DNA of 64,000 nt from Thermococcus argininiproducens (GTDB lineage: Archaea > Methanobacteriota_B > Thermococci > Thermococcales > Thermococcaceae): positions 434,001 through 498,000 of the forward strand of contig NZ_CP080572.1 in the NCBI RefSeq assembly GCF_023746595.1, given 5' to 3'. Under the pieces are notes generated by a model. The model searched no databases and was not told the origin of the DNA. It saw nothing but the letters and a program-made list of their open reading frames with translations. Of the stretch, positions 26,347-36,533 are shown in pieces (the first letter of the stretch is position 1; the number at the start of each line of letters is the position of its first letter). The position numbers and the translations under genes are program-made.

Positions 26347-28262
26347 GGGCCAAGTTGGCCACGATTATTTTTCTTTTACTCATTTACGCCTCTCCGGCAG
26401 GATCATTTGAATATTATCTTCATGGAATTGGGAAAGTAATTGACGATCCTCTCCCTCCCTCTTTCACCTTAAGCGTTCAAGAACTTCCCGTTACGTATGT
26501 AGTGGGGCCTGACTCAAGAGGATACCTTTATGGGGTAGAGTATAAGAGATTGAGACATCAGAGAATGCGAATATTAAAAAGCCAGGATGGAGAAAACTGG
26601 GAAGTATTATATGCGCACAACACTGAGGTAACTTCTCTCTATCTGTGGAAGGATACACTCTTCTTCTCAGATATCAAAGGGAGAATATTTATGTGGAATG
26701 GACAAGCCTTTGAAGAGGTTATGAGGCTCGACGATGGCAAATACGCCATCTGGTGGTCATGGGCAGGAAATGAAGACTTTCTGCTTATAGGAGAATATGG
26801 GAAGAAGTCCAACAGTGCGAAAGTCTATAGAACTTTTGACGGGAGGCATTTTGAAGTTTTCTTTGACATAGAAGATCACTACCAGGTCAAAGACAACGGG
26901 TGTCATATCCACTTAGTTAGCGTAGATCCCTACGATAAAATCGTTTACGTTGGAGTTGGCGATAATCCCCCATATAGAGGACTGTATATCTATAAAAACG
27001 GCACTTGGATATTTAGAAATACTAACAACCATGTAATCAATTATGTAATGAACAGTGGACCATTAGCTGTCACGTATCCTGATGAAAATAGAGCTTTCTT
27101 CTATAATGATAACTTCCCTCAGGTAATAGAATACAACAAGAAAAAGGACGAACTTAAACCCTTAGCAACATGGTTTGGGGAGTATTATAAAGCAGAAATG
27201 AAGTTCTACGATGCTCTAAGAGATCCAGAAACCGGAATTCATTATGTAGTAAGTGTGGACTATCATAAAGAAGGCATGGATTATCTCTGGATATCCCTCG
27301 ACGGAATAGTATGGAGGAAGATAAGTGGAGGACTAATAAATGGTACCAATATTCTCTATCCCATCCACATAGCAAACGGTTATCTTTACATGAACAATTT
27401 ACGAATGAAATTATTCACACGAGAAGAGGCCCTAAAATTGATCTATGGAAAAGGACCTAGCTTTCCAGTTTCTGGAACTCTTGTTGAAAATAGACCTATG
27501 ATACTTCCAATACACACGAAATATCCAATTGCAATTGTCATAAAAGGAAAAAAATTCCAAAATATCCTTTCTACTAAACTAGACTGGAAAACAATAAATG
27601 GAATCCTGCAGAGAGATGGAGACATTTTAACTATATTTGCCTCAAAGCCGCCCACAGTCCTAGAACTCCCAGGATTAAATCTCAAAAAAGGGTGGTATAC
27701 CCTAGGAATGTGCATCAAAAGTTCTCAACCATGGGACAGCCAAATTAGCCCAGCACATGTTACTATTTATACAAAAAAAGATGTTTATGGCGGCCTTGCA
27801 CAGGTAAGCAATGAATGGCGGCCTTTTTACTATGTCTTTTACGTAGATGCTGAGGGAACAGTGAAACTCTCCCTTCTCTTTAACGGGACAGCAACGTATT
27901 CAATTGGATGCCTGTTTTTATCCAGTGACATCAGCACATCCAAACCAAACGGAAAATTCCTAATAGGAGAAAGTTACTCAAAAAATGTGAGCTTAAGAAT
28001 AGACGATAGAACTTATTATATCGGAGACCTAAGGCCAGGAGACACTTATGTCCTGCATCTTAAGGATTTAGAAACTATCGAGCTCCTATCTGGAGGAGCC
28101 GTTGATGTATTGATCACAGACAAATGGGAGGAAAAGCACGGCTTAACAATACCAAACAACCAAATGAATAACCCTGACTCAAATAGCATCTTCTCAGTCA
28201 TATATCTTTTGCTAATATCCTTTATTTTAGGAGGGTATGCACTCAAACAGCAGATGCAATAG
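26343..28262 (+). CDS. Large exported, C-terminally anchored protein with propeller-like repeats
   Basis: 639 residues. A signal peptide (KLATIIFLLLIYASPAGSF) is followed by about 340 residues with repeated strands of the type DG..W..L / G.IY.W / G.YLY (SQDGENWEVLY, FMWNGQAFEEV, FDGRHFEVF, YIYKNGTWIF, SLDGIVWRKI), suggesting a beta-propeller. A beta-rich C-terminal part and one membrane helix (SVIYLLLISFILGGYAL) follow. Its ATG overlaps the DUF354 stop, so the two are translationally coupled. It overlaps the convergent SpoIIM-like gene by 20 nt. Specific function unknown; extracellular glycan recognition is a possibility. Confidence 0.7.
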   Translation: MRAKLATIIFLLLIYASPAGSFEYYLHGIGKVIDDPLPPSFTLSVQELPVTYVVGPDSRGYLYGVEYKRLRHQRMRILKSQDGENWEVLYAHNTEVTSLYLWKDTLFFSDIKGRIFMWNGQAFEEVMRLDDGKYAIWWSWAGNEDFLLIGEYGKKSNSAKVYRTFDGRHFEVFFDIEDHYQVKDNGCHIHLVSVDPYDKIVYVGVGDNPPYRGLYIYKNGTWIFRNTNNHVINYVMNSGPLAVTYPDENRAFFYNDNFPQVIEYNKKKDELKPLATWFGEYYKAEMKFYDALRDPETGIHYVVSVDYHKEGMDYLWISLDGIVWRKISGGLINGTNILYPIHIANGYLYMNNLRMKLFTREEALKLIYGKGPSFPVSGTLVENRPMILPIHTKYPIAIVIKGKKFQNILSTKLDWKTINGILQRDGDILTIFASKPPTVLELPGLNLKKGWYTLGMCIKSSQPWDSQISPAHVTIYTKKDVYGGLAQVSNEWRPFYYVFYVDAEGTVKLSLLFNGTATYSIGCLFLSSDISTSKPNGKFLIGESYSKNVSLRIDDRTYYIGDLRPGDTYVLHLKDLETIELLSGGAVDVLITDKWEEKHGLTIPNNQMNNPDSNSIFSVIYLLLISFILGGYALKQQMQ

Positions 28263-28803
28263 TTGGAGTGATATAAGCCTCGACAAAAGCTGCTATCAAA
28301 AGCATCACAAGCGCTATGGCAAGCATTTTCATAGACTTCCTGAATCCATTTAAAAAGCGCTCTCCTAAAGTACCTTCCCCTCTAACAAGCTCAAAATACC
28401 ATTCAACACCCCCAACTCCTGCAACAGCAAAAGCTGGAATTTCAATCAATCCATGAGGGAGTATAGCTAGCACAATTCTTAACAAATCCTCACCTTGTAA
28501 ATGGAAGTACTCTATCACTATTCCAACTATAAACCCATTGAAGAACAATATTCCAGCTGGCACTATTCCAAATAAAACCCCACCAATTGCTGAAATAATT
28601 GCAACCCTAGAATTATTAAAGAAAATGAACGTGAAAAGGCTAAACCTATCCATATTCTCGTTAATGTTGCCCCCCAAGAATTCCCTTAAATTTGAAAATA
28701 TTATCTCAGCTGAACTAGGATTTATCCGAGCAAAAAGGATACCAAAGAATGATCCTATTAAAAATAAGGCTACAAACCCGTAAAAAATTCTACTTTTCTT
28801 CAT
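28243..28803 (-). CDS. SpoIIM-like (DUF95) membrane protein
   Basis: 186 residues, about five membrane helices. Conserved DUF95 parts: FFNNSRVAIISAIGGVLFGIVPAGILFFNGFIVG and ILPHGLIEIPAFAVAG. Distantly related to bacterial stage II sporulation protein M; in archaea the role is unknown. ATG 28801-28803 follows GTGGTGGAA. It starts inside the end of the LplB-like gene (14-nt overlap), so the two are cotranscribed. Confidence 0.8.
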   Translation of the reverse strand: MKKSRIFYGFVALFLIGSFFGILFARINPSSAEIIFSNLREFLGGNINENMDRFSLFTFIFFNNSRVAIISAIGGVLFGIVPAGILFFNGFIVGIVIEYFHLQGEDLLRIVLAILPHGLIEIPAFAVAGVGGVEWYFELVRGEGTLGERFLNGFRKSMKMLAIALVMLLIAAFVEAYITPTIASAV

Positions 28804-29080
28804 TTCCACCACTCAATGCATTTTTAAGGGCCATCTTAAAGTCTTCAACATCTATATAGGGCATTTCGATATCCATTCTTACAGAAAAGAACTCGTCTAT
28901 TATACTCTCAAGTTCTTCTAGCCTCTTTCCTTTTAATGCATCCTCCAGCTCAAGAATGGTTTCTTCAGGATAGATAAAAAAGTCTCCAGTAATTCTCACA
29001 GTTTTAGCAATACTGTTCTCCTCTTCAATCTCAAACCTTATAAGGCCCTTTTTGGCCTTATGTTCTCCAATCCTTTTCAT
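28790..29080 (-). CDS. LplB-like lipoate-protein ligase accessory (C-terminal) domain
   Basis: 96 residues. The pattern KKGLIRFEIEEEN..KTVRITGDFFIYPEETILELEDALKG matches the C-terminal domain of lipoate-protein ligases, which in Thermoplasma is a separate LplB needed with LplA. No LplA catalytic gene is in the window. ATG 29078-29080 follows GTGAG. A TTTTTAAAGG element just upstream could serve as TATA for this gene or, on the other strand, for argS. Role inferred from family only. Confidence 0.65.
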   Translation of the reverse strand: MKRIGEHKAKKGLIRFEIEEENSIAKTVRITGDFFIYPEETILELEDALKGKRLEELESIIDEFFSVRMDIEMPYIDVEDFKMALKNALSGGNEEK

Positions 29081-29110
29081 GACACTCACAAACAAATTTA
29101 AAGCGGGTAG

Positions 29111-31084
<1,974 letters not shown>

Positions 31085-31170
31085 GCCCTTTTCTTTTCTA
31101 TACATTTTGGCGTAGAACCCATTCTCCACAAACCTAAAATATACCAAAGCCAAACTATTCTGGTGATCCT

Positions 31171-32058
31171 ATGCGCGGAGTTATAGTGCCTCTTGTAACA
31201 CCTTTTAATGAAGACTATTCCATTGACCTGGCCAGTCTTGAAGAGCACATAAATTACCTTCAGAAAGTTGGAGTGCATGGTATTTTCATAAATGCAACAA
31301 CTGGAGAATTTACGAGCTTAAACTATGAAGAAAGAAAGCTCCTTGCAGAGAAAGGCCGAGAATTCGTAAGCTCAGCATTTTATTTAGTAGGGACTGCCTC
31401 AACAAATACCTTTGAGGTTATTGAGCTAACCAAACATGCTCAAGACATAGGAGCTGATTATGTAGTCATAGCTCCTCCCTACTACTGTCCCCTCAATGAT
31501 GATGCCCTCTTTAAGCACTACTCTCTAGTGGCAGAAAAAACAGAAGTTCCAATAATCCTCTACAATATCCCCAGTTGTGCCAATCCAATGAGTGTCCATC
31601 TAATAAAACGCCTTGCTCTCGAGTACTCAAACATAGCTGGGATAAAGGAAACCATAGATAGCATCAACCACGTTAGAGATGTAATATTTGAAGTGAAAAG
31701 CGAAAGAAAAGACTTTAAAGTGTTCACAGGTCTAGATCAACACCTTTTAAACACGCTCTTTTTGGGAGGGGATGGAGGAATAATGGCATGTGCCAACTTT
31801 GCCCCAGAGCTTCATCTTGAAGTATATAAAGCATTTGAAGAGAGAAACTTTGAAAAAGCCATGAAGTACTCCCAAAAGCTTGCAAAGGTCTCAAAAGTCT
31901 ATGATCTAGCATCCTCATTCGGCTCTGCAATAAAAATTGCTATGAATATAAGAGGCTTTTCAATAAAACCAATCCTCAGGCCACCTTATATAATGGATGG
32001 AGAAAACGCCAGAGAAAGAATAAAACAACTACTAGCTTCATTGGAGCTTGTACCTTAG
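31171..32058 (+). CDS. DapA-family (class I aldolase) protein
   Basis: 295 residues. The family markers are present: [28 protein letters not shown] (GTTGE-like loop), catalytic Tyr in ILYNIPS near 133 and Schiff-base Lys in IAGIKETID near 162. Members cleave or form 2-oxoacids such as KDG, dihydrodipicolinate or N-acetylneuraminate. No lysine-biosynthesis genes are nearby, so a sugar-acid aldolase is as likely as dihydrodipicolinate synthase. The 3' end overlaps the convergent aRF1 gene by 21 nt. Confidence 0.82.
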   Translation: MRGVIVPLVTPFNEDYSIDLASLEEHINYLQKVGVHGIFINATTGEFTSLNYEERKLLAEKGREFVSSAFYLVGTASTNTFEVIELTKHAQDIGADYVVIAPPYYCPLNDDALFKHYSLVAEKTEVPIILYNIPSCANPMSVHLIKRLALEYSNIAGIKETIDSINHVRDVIFEVKSERKDFKVFTGLDQHLLNTLFLGGDGGIMACANFAPELHLEVYKAFEERNFEKAMKYSQKLAKVSKVYDLASSFGSAIKIAMNIRGFSIKPILRPPYIMDGENARERIKQLLASLELVP

Positions 32059-33285
32059 GATTGCACCAATCCCTCCAAAGGCCCTATAGAACTGCTGACC
32101 TTCATCGGTGTCGAGGGAGATTATTTCAACATCTGATCCACTTTCTTCTGCCATTTTTATAAGTTCCTCAGCCACATCCCATTTCTCAAAGCTTATATTC
32201 TGACTGTTGCACTTAGGACAATTTTTGAGATTTTTCTTGTAAATCTCAAAATCAGGCTCGCTCATAGTTTTTAACTCTTCCCATCCGCAATTGTTACACT
32301 TGGCCTTTACTCTCACCCTATCATAACCTTCACTGAGTAATAACTTATCAACGGCCCCAAGCTCTAGAGCATTCCTGACCTCCTTTTCACCGTATGTTAT
32401 AAGGCCTGTATCTTTAACCAAGTGCTTGAAGAACTCTTGTATGAGGAGCCTTTCTTTAACAGCCTCATGCTCTCTTAAAATGTCACTTGCCTTTTCAACA
32501 AGCTCTCTAAGACCATACTGGCCATGATAGCTTATATCTACGACTCCAAGAATCCTTTTTCTGAGTTCATGATGCAAGTAATCCCCTTCAACAAATTCCT
32601 CCTTTGTTGGTCCTGGACCGCCCACAATAATGCCCTTGAGCTCTCCCTTTTCCAGAAGAGGCAGAAAGACCTTGGTAGAGTGCTCACCAATTCTTTTCAT
32701 GAATTCATGGGTCTCTTGTTCTCTAATTCGCTCATATCTTCGAGCTGACTGACCACCAGCTCTTGTCTTTCCGGGCACATTGGAGGTTAATTCCTCAACA
32801 AGTTCTATCTTCTTCCCTCTGAGAATTCCTATTGTAGCCTCATTCTTTTCGACAGTTATTAAACCATAGGCATCTTTAACACGGAGCATCTCCTCAAGGG
32901 GTTCTGTTACAAAAGTTTGGTCACATCGATAAAGTCTGATGTTTAAGGGCTCCGGCGGGACTATGGCAAATACCCTGATATCGGAAACACCTTCCTGCTC
33001 GCTCACGTTCCCAACAAAGAGTGCTAATCCTGTTTCAGGAGTTTGTTTGTAAAGTTTAAGATGTTGCATAGCCCTCTCCAAAGCACCAAGAACATTCTTT
33101 CGAGTGCTCTTTGATTTAATGTTCTGGGCCGTTCCATACTCCTCCCTAAGTTGCTGCATGACCTTATTCAAATCATAACCTGCTGGAATGTAAAGGGAAA
33201 CTAATTCTGTAGCTCGACCTCGGAACTTTTTAAGCTCATCTACCTTCTTTTTAAGTTCATACATTTCAGCAGACCTGTGAGACAT
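32038..33285 (-). CDS. prf1: Peptide chain release factor aRF1
   Basis: 415 residues. Domain 1 carries the stop-codon-reading NIKS motif at 55-58; domain 2 carries GGQ at 177-179 ([11 protein letters not shown]), which triggers peptidyl-tRNA hydrolysis. Domain 3 contains a small zinc-ribbon (CNNCGW and CPKCNS). It recognises all three stop codons. ATG 33283-33285 follows GAGGTGATAATC. Confidence 0.97.
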   Translation of the reverse strand: MSHRSAEMYELKKKVDELKKFRGRATELVSLYIPAGYDLNKVMQQLREEYGTAQNIKSKSTRKNVLGALERAMQHLKLYKQTPETGLALFVGNVSEQEGVSDIRVFAIVPPEPLNIRLYRCDQTFVTEPLEEMLRVKDAYGLITVEKNEATIGILRGKKIELVEELTSNVPGKTRAGGQSARRYERIREQETHEFMKRIGEHSTKVFLPLLEKGELKGIIVGGPGPTKEEFVEGDYLHHELRKRILGVVDISYHGQYGLRELVEKASDILREHEAVKERLLIQEFFKHLVKDTGLITYGEKEVRNALELGAVDKLLLSEGYDRVRVKAKCNNCGWEELKTMSEPDFEIYKKNLKNCPKCNSQNISFEKWDVAEELIKMAEESGSDVEIISLDTDEGQQFYRAFGGIGAILRYKLQ

Positions 33286-33365
33286 GATTATCACCTCACC
33301 AACTCTTCCCTTTTCTCACTACAACCCTCTTAAAAAATTCGACTTTATAAAGATTTGGAAAAAAG

Positions 33366-33602
33366 TTAGAGATAAGACAAGAACAACAAAAGAAAAACGC
33401 CCAAAATTCCACCCACAGCCACTATAAGGAAGTTTATTAGGTTTATCTCTATGTGTGCTACACCAAGATAATTCAGAACTCCCAAGAGGATTAAACCAAC
33501 TACTGCATTCATAGCCATCCATCTCAGCACTGCAAAGGTCAGTTTGACAACTATCACTGCGGCAATTATTAACAATATTATGAATATTAGGACATTAATC
33601 AT
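33366..33602 (-). CDS. BofA-family small membrane protein
   Basis: 78 residues, three hydrophobic segments, with AMNAVVGLILLGVLNYLGV in the middle, the signature of the BofA (pro-sigma-K processing inhibitor) family. Archaea have no sigma-K, so the name describes the family only. Its start overlaps the HEAT-repeat gene's stop by 8 nt and uses the GGAGGTGAA near that stop. Function unknown. Confidence 0.75.
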   Translation of the reverse strand: MINVLIFIILLIIAAVIVVKLTFAVLRWMAMNAVVGLILLGVLNYLGVAHIEINLINFLIVAVGGILGVFLLLFLSYL

Positions 33603-34173
33603 TCATTTCACCTCCTAAATCTTTTATCACTTCCCGGGCGATTTCGCCCAATGAAACCCATTTAACACCCTCAAGCGGTAAAATAACGGCTTCATTAACA
33701 TCTTTGAACTGTTCAATCATTGGAAGGGCCCCTCTAACTTTAAGTTTTTTAAGCATCAACATTGCAAATGCTTTTCTGTTTTTATCGCCTTTTTCTAAGA
33801 TGTCTATGAGTTCCTCTACTATCTCATCTCTGAACATCCCTTCAATCCATGGGAAAAACCTTAGCATTAGTTCAAAGGCCTGCATGGCATTCTCTTTAAC
33901 GTATGGATCCGGATCGTTCACTAGAAGAAGGGCTTTTAATGGAAGACCTGCTTCAACATACTCCATCATCAAATCCTTGTGTCTTGAGACGAGTTCACCA
34001 AGGAGTAAGAGAGCATCTCCCTTGAGACCCGGATTTTTCTCATCAAGAAGCTCTATTATTGCATCTACATATTTTTTATCCTTCATTGCGGAGATGATAA
34101 TATCCTCCAAGTCACCTTGAGAAAGCATCTTAATAACCTTGTTCTTCTTGGACCCAAATGAAAATAATCCCAT
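33595..34173 (-). CDS. HEAT-repeat protein
   Basis: 192 residues made of about five alpha-helical pairs: DKKYVDAIIELLDEKNPGLKGDALLLLGEL, VNDPDPYVKENAMQAFELM, KGDKNRKAFAMLMLKKL and so on. HEAT/armadillo-like repeats bind proteins. The basic N-terminus (FGSKKNK) may contact RNA or membrane. It is coupled to the BofA-like gene downstream. Partner unknown. Confidence 0.75.
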   Translation of the reverse strand: MGLFSFGSKKNKVIKMLSQGDLEDIIISAMKDKKYVDAIIELLDEKNPGLKGDALLLLGELVSRHKDLMMEYVEAGLPLKALLLVNDPDPYVKENAMQAFELMLRFFPWIEGMFRDEIVEELIDILEKGDKNRKAFAMLMLKKLKVRGALPMIEQFKDVNEAVILPLEGVKWVSLGEIAREVIKDLGGEMND

Positions 34174-34257
34174 TACACAACCCTATTGCAATTCTGCATT
34201 AAACTTTAAATCATTTTCCTTAAGTTTTAAAAAAGAAGAGGAGGATTTAAAGCTAGG

Positions 34258-34308
34258 CTATGAGGAAAGCGAATTGCGCTGAGCTATGATGAAAAAAGAA
34301 GTCCGAGC
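34258..34308 (+). ncRNA. Candidate C/D box sRNA
   Basis: A box order typical of archaeal C/D guides: C-like ATGAGGA (34260-34266), 12-nt guide, D' CTGA (34279-34282), 3-nt spacer, perfect C' ATGATGA (34286-34292), 10-nt guide, D-like CCGA (34303-34306). GGC before C and GCC after D could close the terminal stem. The C and D boxes each differ by one base from consensus, which lowers confidence. The guides would direct 2'-O-methylation; I could not name a target. Confidence 0.42.
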
Positions 34309-34325
34309 CCTTAAGAGGTGAGATT

Positions 34326-34616
34326 ATGCACATCAAAGAATTCCAAGAACTTATTAAGGATCTCTACTTTCATAGGGATGAAAAAAGAGGATTGGAGAAG
34401 ACTTTTCTCTGGTTTAGTGAGGAAGTTGGTGAACTAGCAGAGGCCTTAAGGAAAAATGATAGAAAGGCTATAGAGGAGGAATTTGCCGATGTCTTAGCCT
34501 GGCTCGTGAGTTTAGCCAACATAGTAGGGGTGGATGTGGAGGAAGCCACCAAGAAGAAGTATCCTGGAGTTTGCCCTTACTGTGGGAAGAACCCTTGTGA
34601 GTGTGAGAAGGAGTAG
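34326..34616 (+). CDS. MazG-family nucleotide pyrophosphohydrolase
   Basis: 96 residues. The MazG metal-binding pattern is EEVGELAE (near 31-38) followed by EEEFADVLAW (near 49-58). A C-terminal zinc-binding CPYCGKNPCEC is an addition seen in archaeal members. It probably hydrolyses non-canonical or excess NTPs to NMP and PPi. AGAGGTGAG lies just before ATG. It directly follows the candidate sRNA. Confidence 0.88.
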   Translation: MHIKEFQELIKDLYFHRDEKRGLEKTFLWFSEEVGELAEALRKNDRKAIEEEFADVLAWLVSLANIVGVDVEEATKKKYPGVCPYCGKNPCECEKE

Positions 34617-34670
34617 CTCAAAGTTTTAGAACCCAACCCACTTCAAACCCTCGAGAAAGGAAAATTAATT

Positions 34671-35048
34671 TCATTCTCCAAGAACATAAACTATCGCTTT
34701 GCATGAGTTTATATCGTTCTCGTAGATGCACTTATTATAGGCATTCTCAAGAGTATCTGAGTAGGAAAATGCAGGGTCATCTATACTTTTTGTTTCGCCG
34801 TTAAAGGTGCATTGAGAGTTTGAACAAGAGATGGTTTCATTTTTGAGGGAGTTCCAAGCTCCTGTAGCTTCATAGTTAGATTTTATAACTTCCACAGTAT
34901 TCTGGTATTGCAAGATTTCATTTTGTTGGGTAGATTTTATCGCCTTTGGAACGACACCTTCACCAAAGTAAAAAACCGCTACCAATATCATCACAAGGAT
35001 AAGAGCAATCATAGCAGAATACTCAAGAGAACCTTGAGCTTTTTTCAT
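34671..35048 (-). CDS. Class III signal-peptide protein (type IV pilin-like)
   Basis: 125 residues. The N-terminus KKAQGSLEYS fits the class III signal peptide motif (QGSxEY; cut before Q by an EppA-type prepilin peptidase), followed by a hydrophobic helix (AMIALILVMILVAVFYF). The C-terminal part contains four cysteines, suggesting disulfides. ATG 35046-35048 follows GAGGGAATGTTA. It is 47 nt downstream of the 35096-35566 pilin, so probably one operon. Confidence 0.85.
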   Translation of the reverse strand: MKKAQGSLEYSAMIALILVMILVAVFYFGEGVVPKAIKSTQQNEILQYQNTVEVIKSNYEATGAWNSLKNETISCSNSQCTFNGETKSIDDPAFSYSDTLENAYNKCIYENDINSCKAIVYVLGE

Positions 35049-35095
35049 TAACATTCCCTCACAAATTTGAAAGAGTTAAGAAAAAGAAAACAAAA

Positions 35096-35566
35096 TCATG
35101 TTCCACCAAGAGCGGCTAAGACTTTACAAGCGTCTGCATTACCACCCATACAATCATCATACAAGTTGTCTAGAGTGTCTGCAGCGTCATCATCATCCAA
35201 ATCAATATAGTTACCAGTAGCTGTATTCATGTTTTCTATATCCGTCAGATACTCACTACCCGAGATATCTACAGTGGCTACTAGAGTACCTCCAGCAGAA
35301 GTGTATATCTCTAACTCATCGTTAGTAGAATCTACTACCACTACGTAATTGTCTCCCCACCAGTCTTTTGCTTGTAGTGAAGATTTTCCAAGTTCTGCTT
35401 GACTTTGTAAAGCAGCTATATCACTTTGTGATGTGGCCTGCTGCCCACTACTTGAGATGTACCTCACCACAACGAAGATGATTATCAGTGCTGCTGCGAT
35501 CATGAAGAGGTACTCCAGCGCACCCTGACCTTTCTTCCTTCTAAACAACTTTTTCAAGTTTATCAT
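35096..35566 (-). CDS. Class III signal-peptide protein (type IV pilin-like, probably abundant)
   Basis: 156 residues. Basic leader (KKLFRRKKG), then QGALEYLFMIAAALIIIFVVV, the class III processing site and pilin helix. The mature domain is acidic, with a DLDDDDAAD run near 125 and a pair of C-terminal cysteines (DDCMGG, DACKVL). It is likely a structural pilin. A strong promoter (TATA at 35616-35629) lies about 50 nt upstream. The 360-nt upstream region also holds palindromes and the divergent HTH regulator. Confidence 0.87.
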   Translation of the reverse strand: MINLKKLFRRKKGQGALEYLFMIAAALIIIFVVVRYISSSGQQATSQSDIAALQSQAELGKSSLQAKDWWGDNYVVVVDSTNDELEIYTSAGGTLVATVDISGSEYLTDIENMNTATGNYIDLDDDDAADTLDNLYDDCMGGNADACKVLAALGGT

Positions 35567-35926
35567 TTCATCAACACCCCCTATGGAAAATTTTCAAATA
35601 TAACTTACATCAAAGTTGTATAAATACCTTTCCCCCCAATTATGTCTATTATTACCTCAAAATTGATGAATATTGATTGGAAATTTTCCAATATCACCAT
35701 ATTACCATTGAATAAAACCCAATATAAGTCAAAATAACAACAGGGCCCATTGTAAGCATTAGGAGATGTATCAATAAATTTCCAAATCATTAGATATCTG
35801 CCATAATTTGAGTTTTTAATCTAATCTGCCATAGCTTTTTGCATTAATAAATAAGCCAACCAAATTCTATAAATATTTTGGACACTAAATTATGTATACA
35901 AAAGTCTCAAAATTGCGGTGAGTGAA
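35567..35926. promoter_or_regulatory. Divergent pilin/regulator intergenic region with palindromes
   Basis: AT-rich, no gene seen. On the minus strand AGGTATTTATACAAC (35616-35629) is a good BRE/TATA for the pilin gene. A perfect 15-nt palindrome, TTGGAAATTTTCCAA, is at 35677-35691; a related TGGAAAATTTTCA is at 35584-35596, just after the pilin start of transcription. ATCTGCCATA occurs twice (about 35795 and 35825). These could be operators of the HTH protein encoded next door. Confidence 0.5.
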
Positions 35927-36460
35927 ATGCTGGTCTTCATTGAATGCGAAGCTGTAAGTGTGGAAGGTTGTTTGAGAGAACTGAAAGAAAAAGCTAAAAT
36001 CCTCGAAGAGATGCCCGGCTCAATAGAGAAGGCTAAAATAGAGCTATCTTTTGGAGCTTTTATGGGAATAAAAATAGCTCTAAATATAGACCCAACAAAA
36101 AAAGCGGAAAAATACATAATAGCCGAATACACCTCAGGAAAAGACGTTATAGAAAGACTCCAACAAAAAATGCAGAACGGAATAACGGACACCGAAATAG
36201 TAGACTTCACTTTTGGCACATATACAATGCCAGTGACAAGAAGAAAATATGCTGTTGGAGTAGCTGTGGTAAACAGGCCTAAAAAAGAAAGGAACTTTGA
36301 GAATCCAAGCATAGAAGAAAGGCGGGCGATTTTAAGAAAGGCTCTTGAACTCTTTGGATGGAATCCAAAGGCTTTAAACATCTCTGAAATAGCGAGGCTC
36401 TTCAATGTTTCAAGGGATTCCATATACAACGACATCGAGCAGATAATGAAAGAGAGATAA
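35927..36460 (+). CDS. HTH transcriptional regulator (probable pilin regulator)
   Basis: 177 residues. The C-terminal part KALNISEIARLFNVSRDSIYNDIEQIMKE is a clear helix-turn-helix. The first 110 residues form an unrecognised alpha/beta domain, perhaps ligand-binding or dimerising. ATG at 35927 is 4 nt after GGTGAG; a GTG three codons upstream overlaps that site. It is divergent from the pilin pair across a palindrome-rich region, so it may control them. An IS-like relic follows its stop within a few nt. Confidence 0.72.
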   Translation: MLVFIECEAVSVEGCLRELKEKAKILEEMPGSIEKAKIELSFGAFMGIKIALNIDPTKKAEKYIIAEYTSGKDVIERLQQKMQNGITDTEIVDFTFGTYTMPVTRRKYAVGVAVVNRPKKERNFENPSIEERRAILRKALELFGWNPKALNISEIARLFNVSRDSIYNDIEQIMKER

Positions 36461-36461
36461 G

Positions 36462-36509
36462 ATTACTTTTTTCTTTTGAAAGCCTCGCTCTTCAGGACGA
36501 GAAGGTCAG
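36462..36509 (+). repeat. IS200/IS605-like right-end relic, copy 2
   Basis: ATTACTTTTTTCTTTTGAAA then GCCTCGCTCTTCAGGACGAG and AAGGTCAG. Same order as copies at 9117-9155 and 62489-62536; with copy 3 the match includes the ATTACTTTT lead-in. It lies between the stop codons of the regulator and of the convergent protease gene and breaks neither. No transposase or left end nearby. Confidence 0.55.
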
Positions 36510-36533
36510 ACTGGAATTGGAAATAACCCTTCA

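Noticed and set aside
35890-36435. Open frame antisense to the HTH regulator
   Set aside because: The plus-strand frame has a ribosome binding site and an HTH motif; the antisense product has shadow-like composition.
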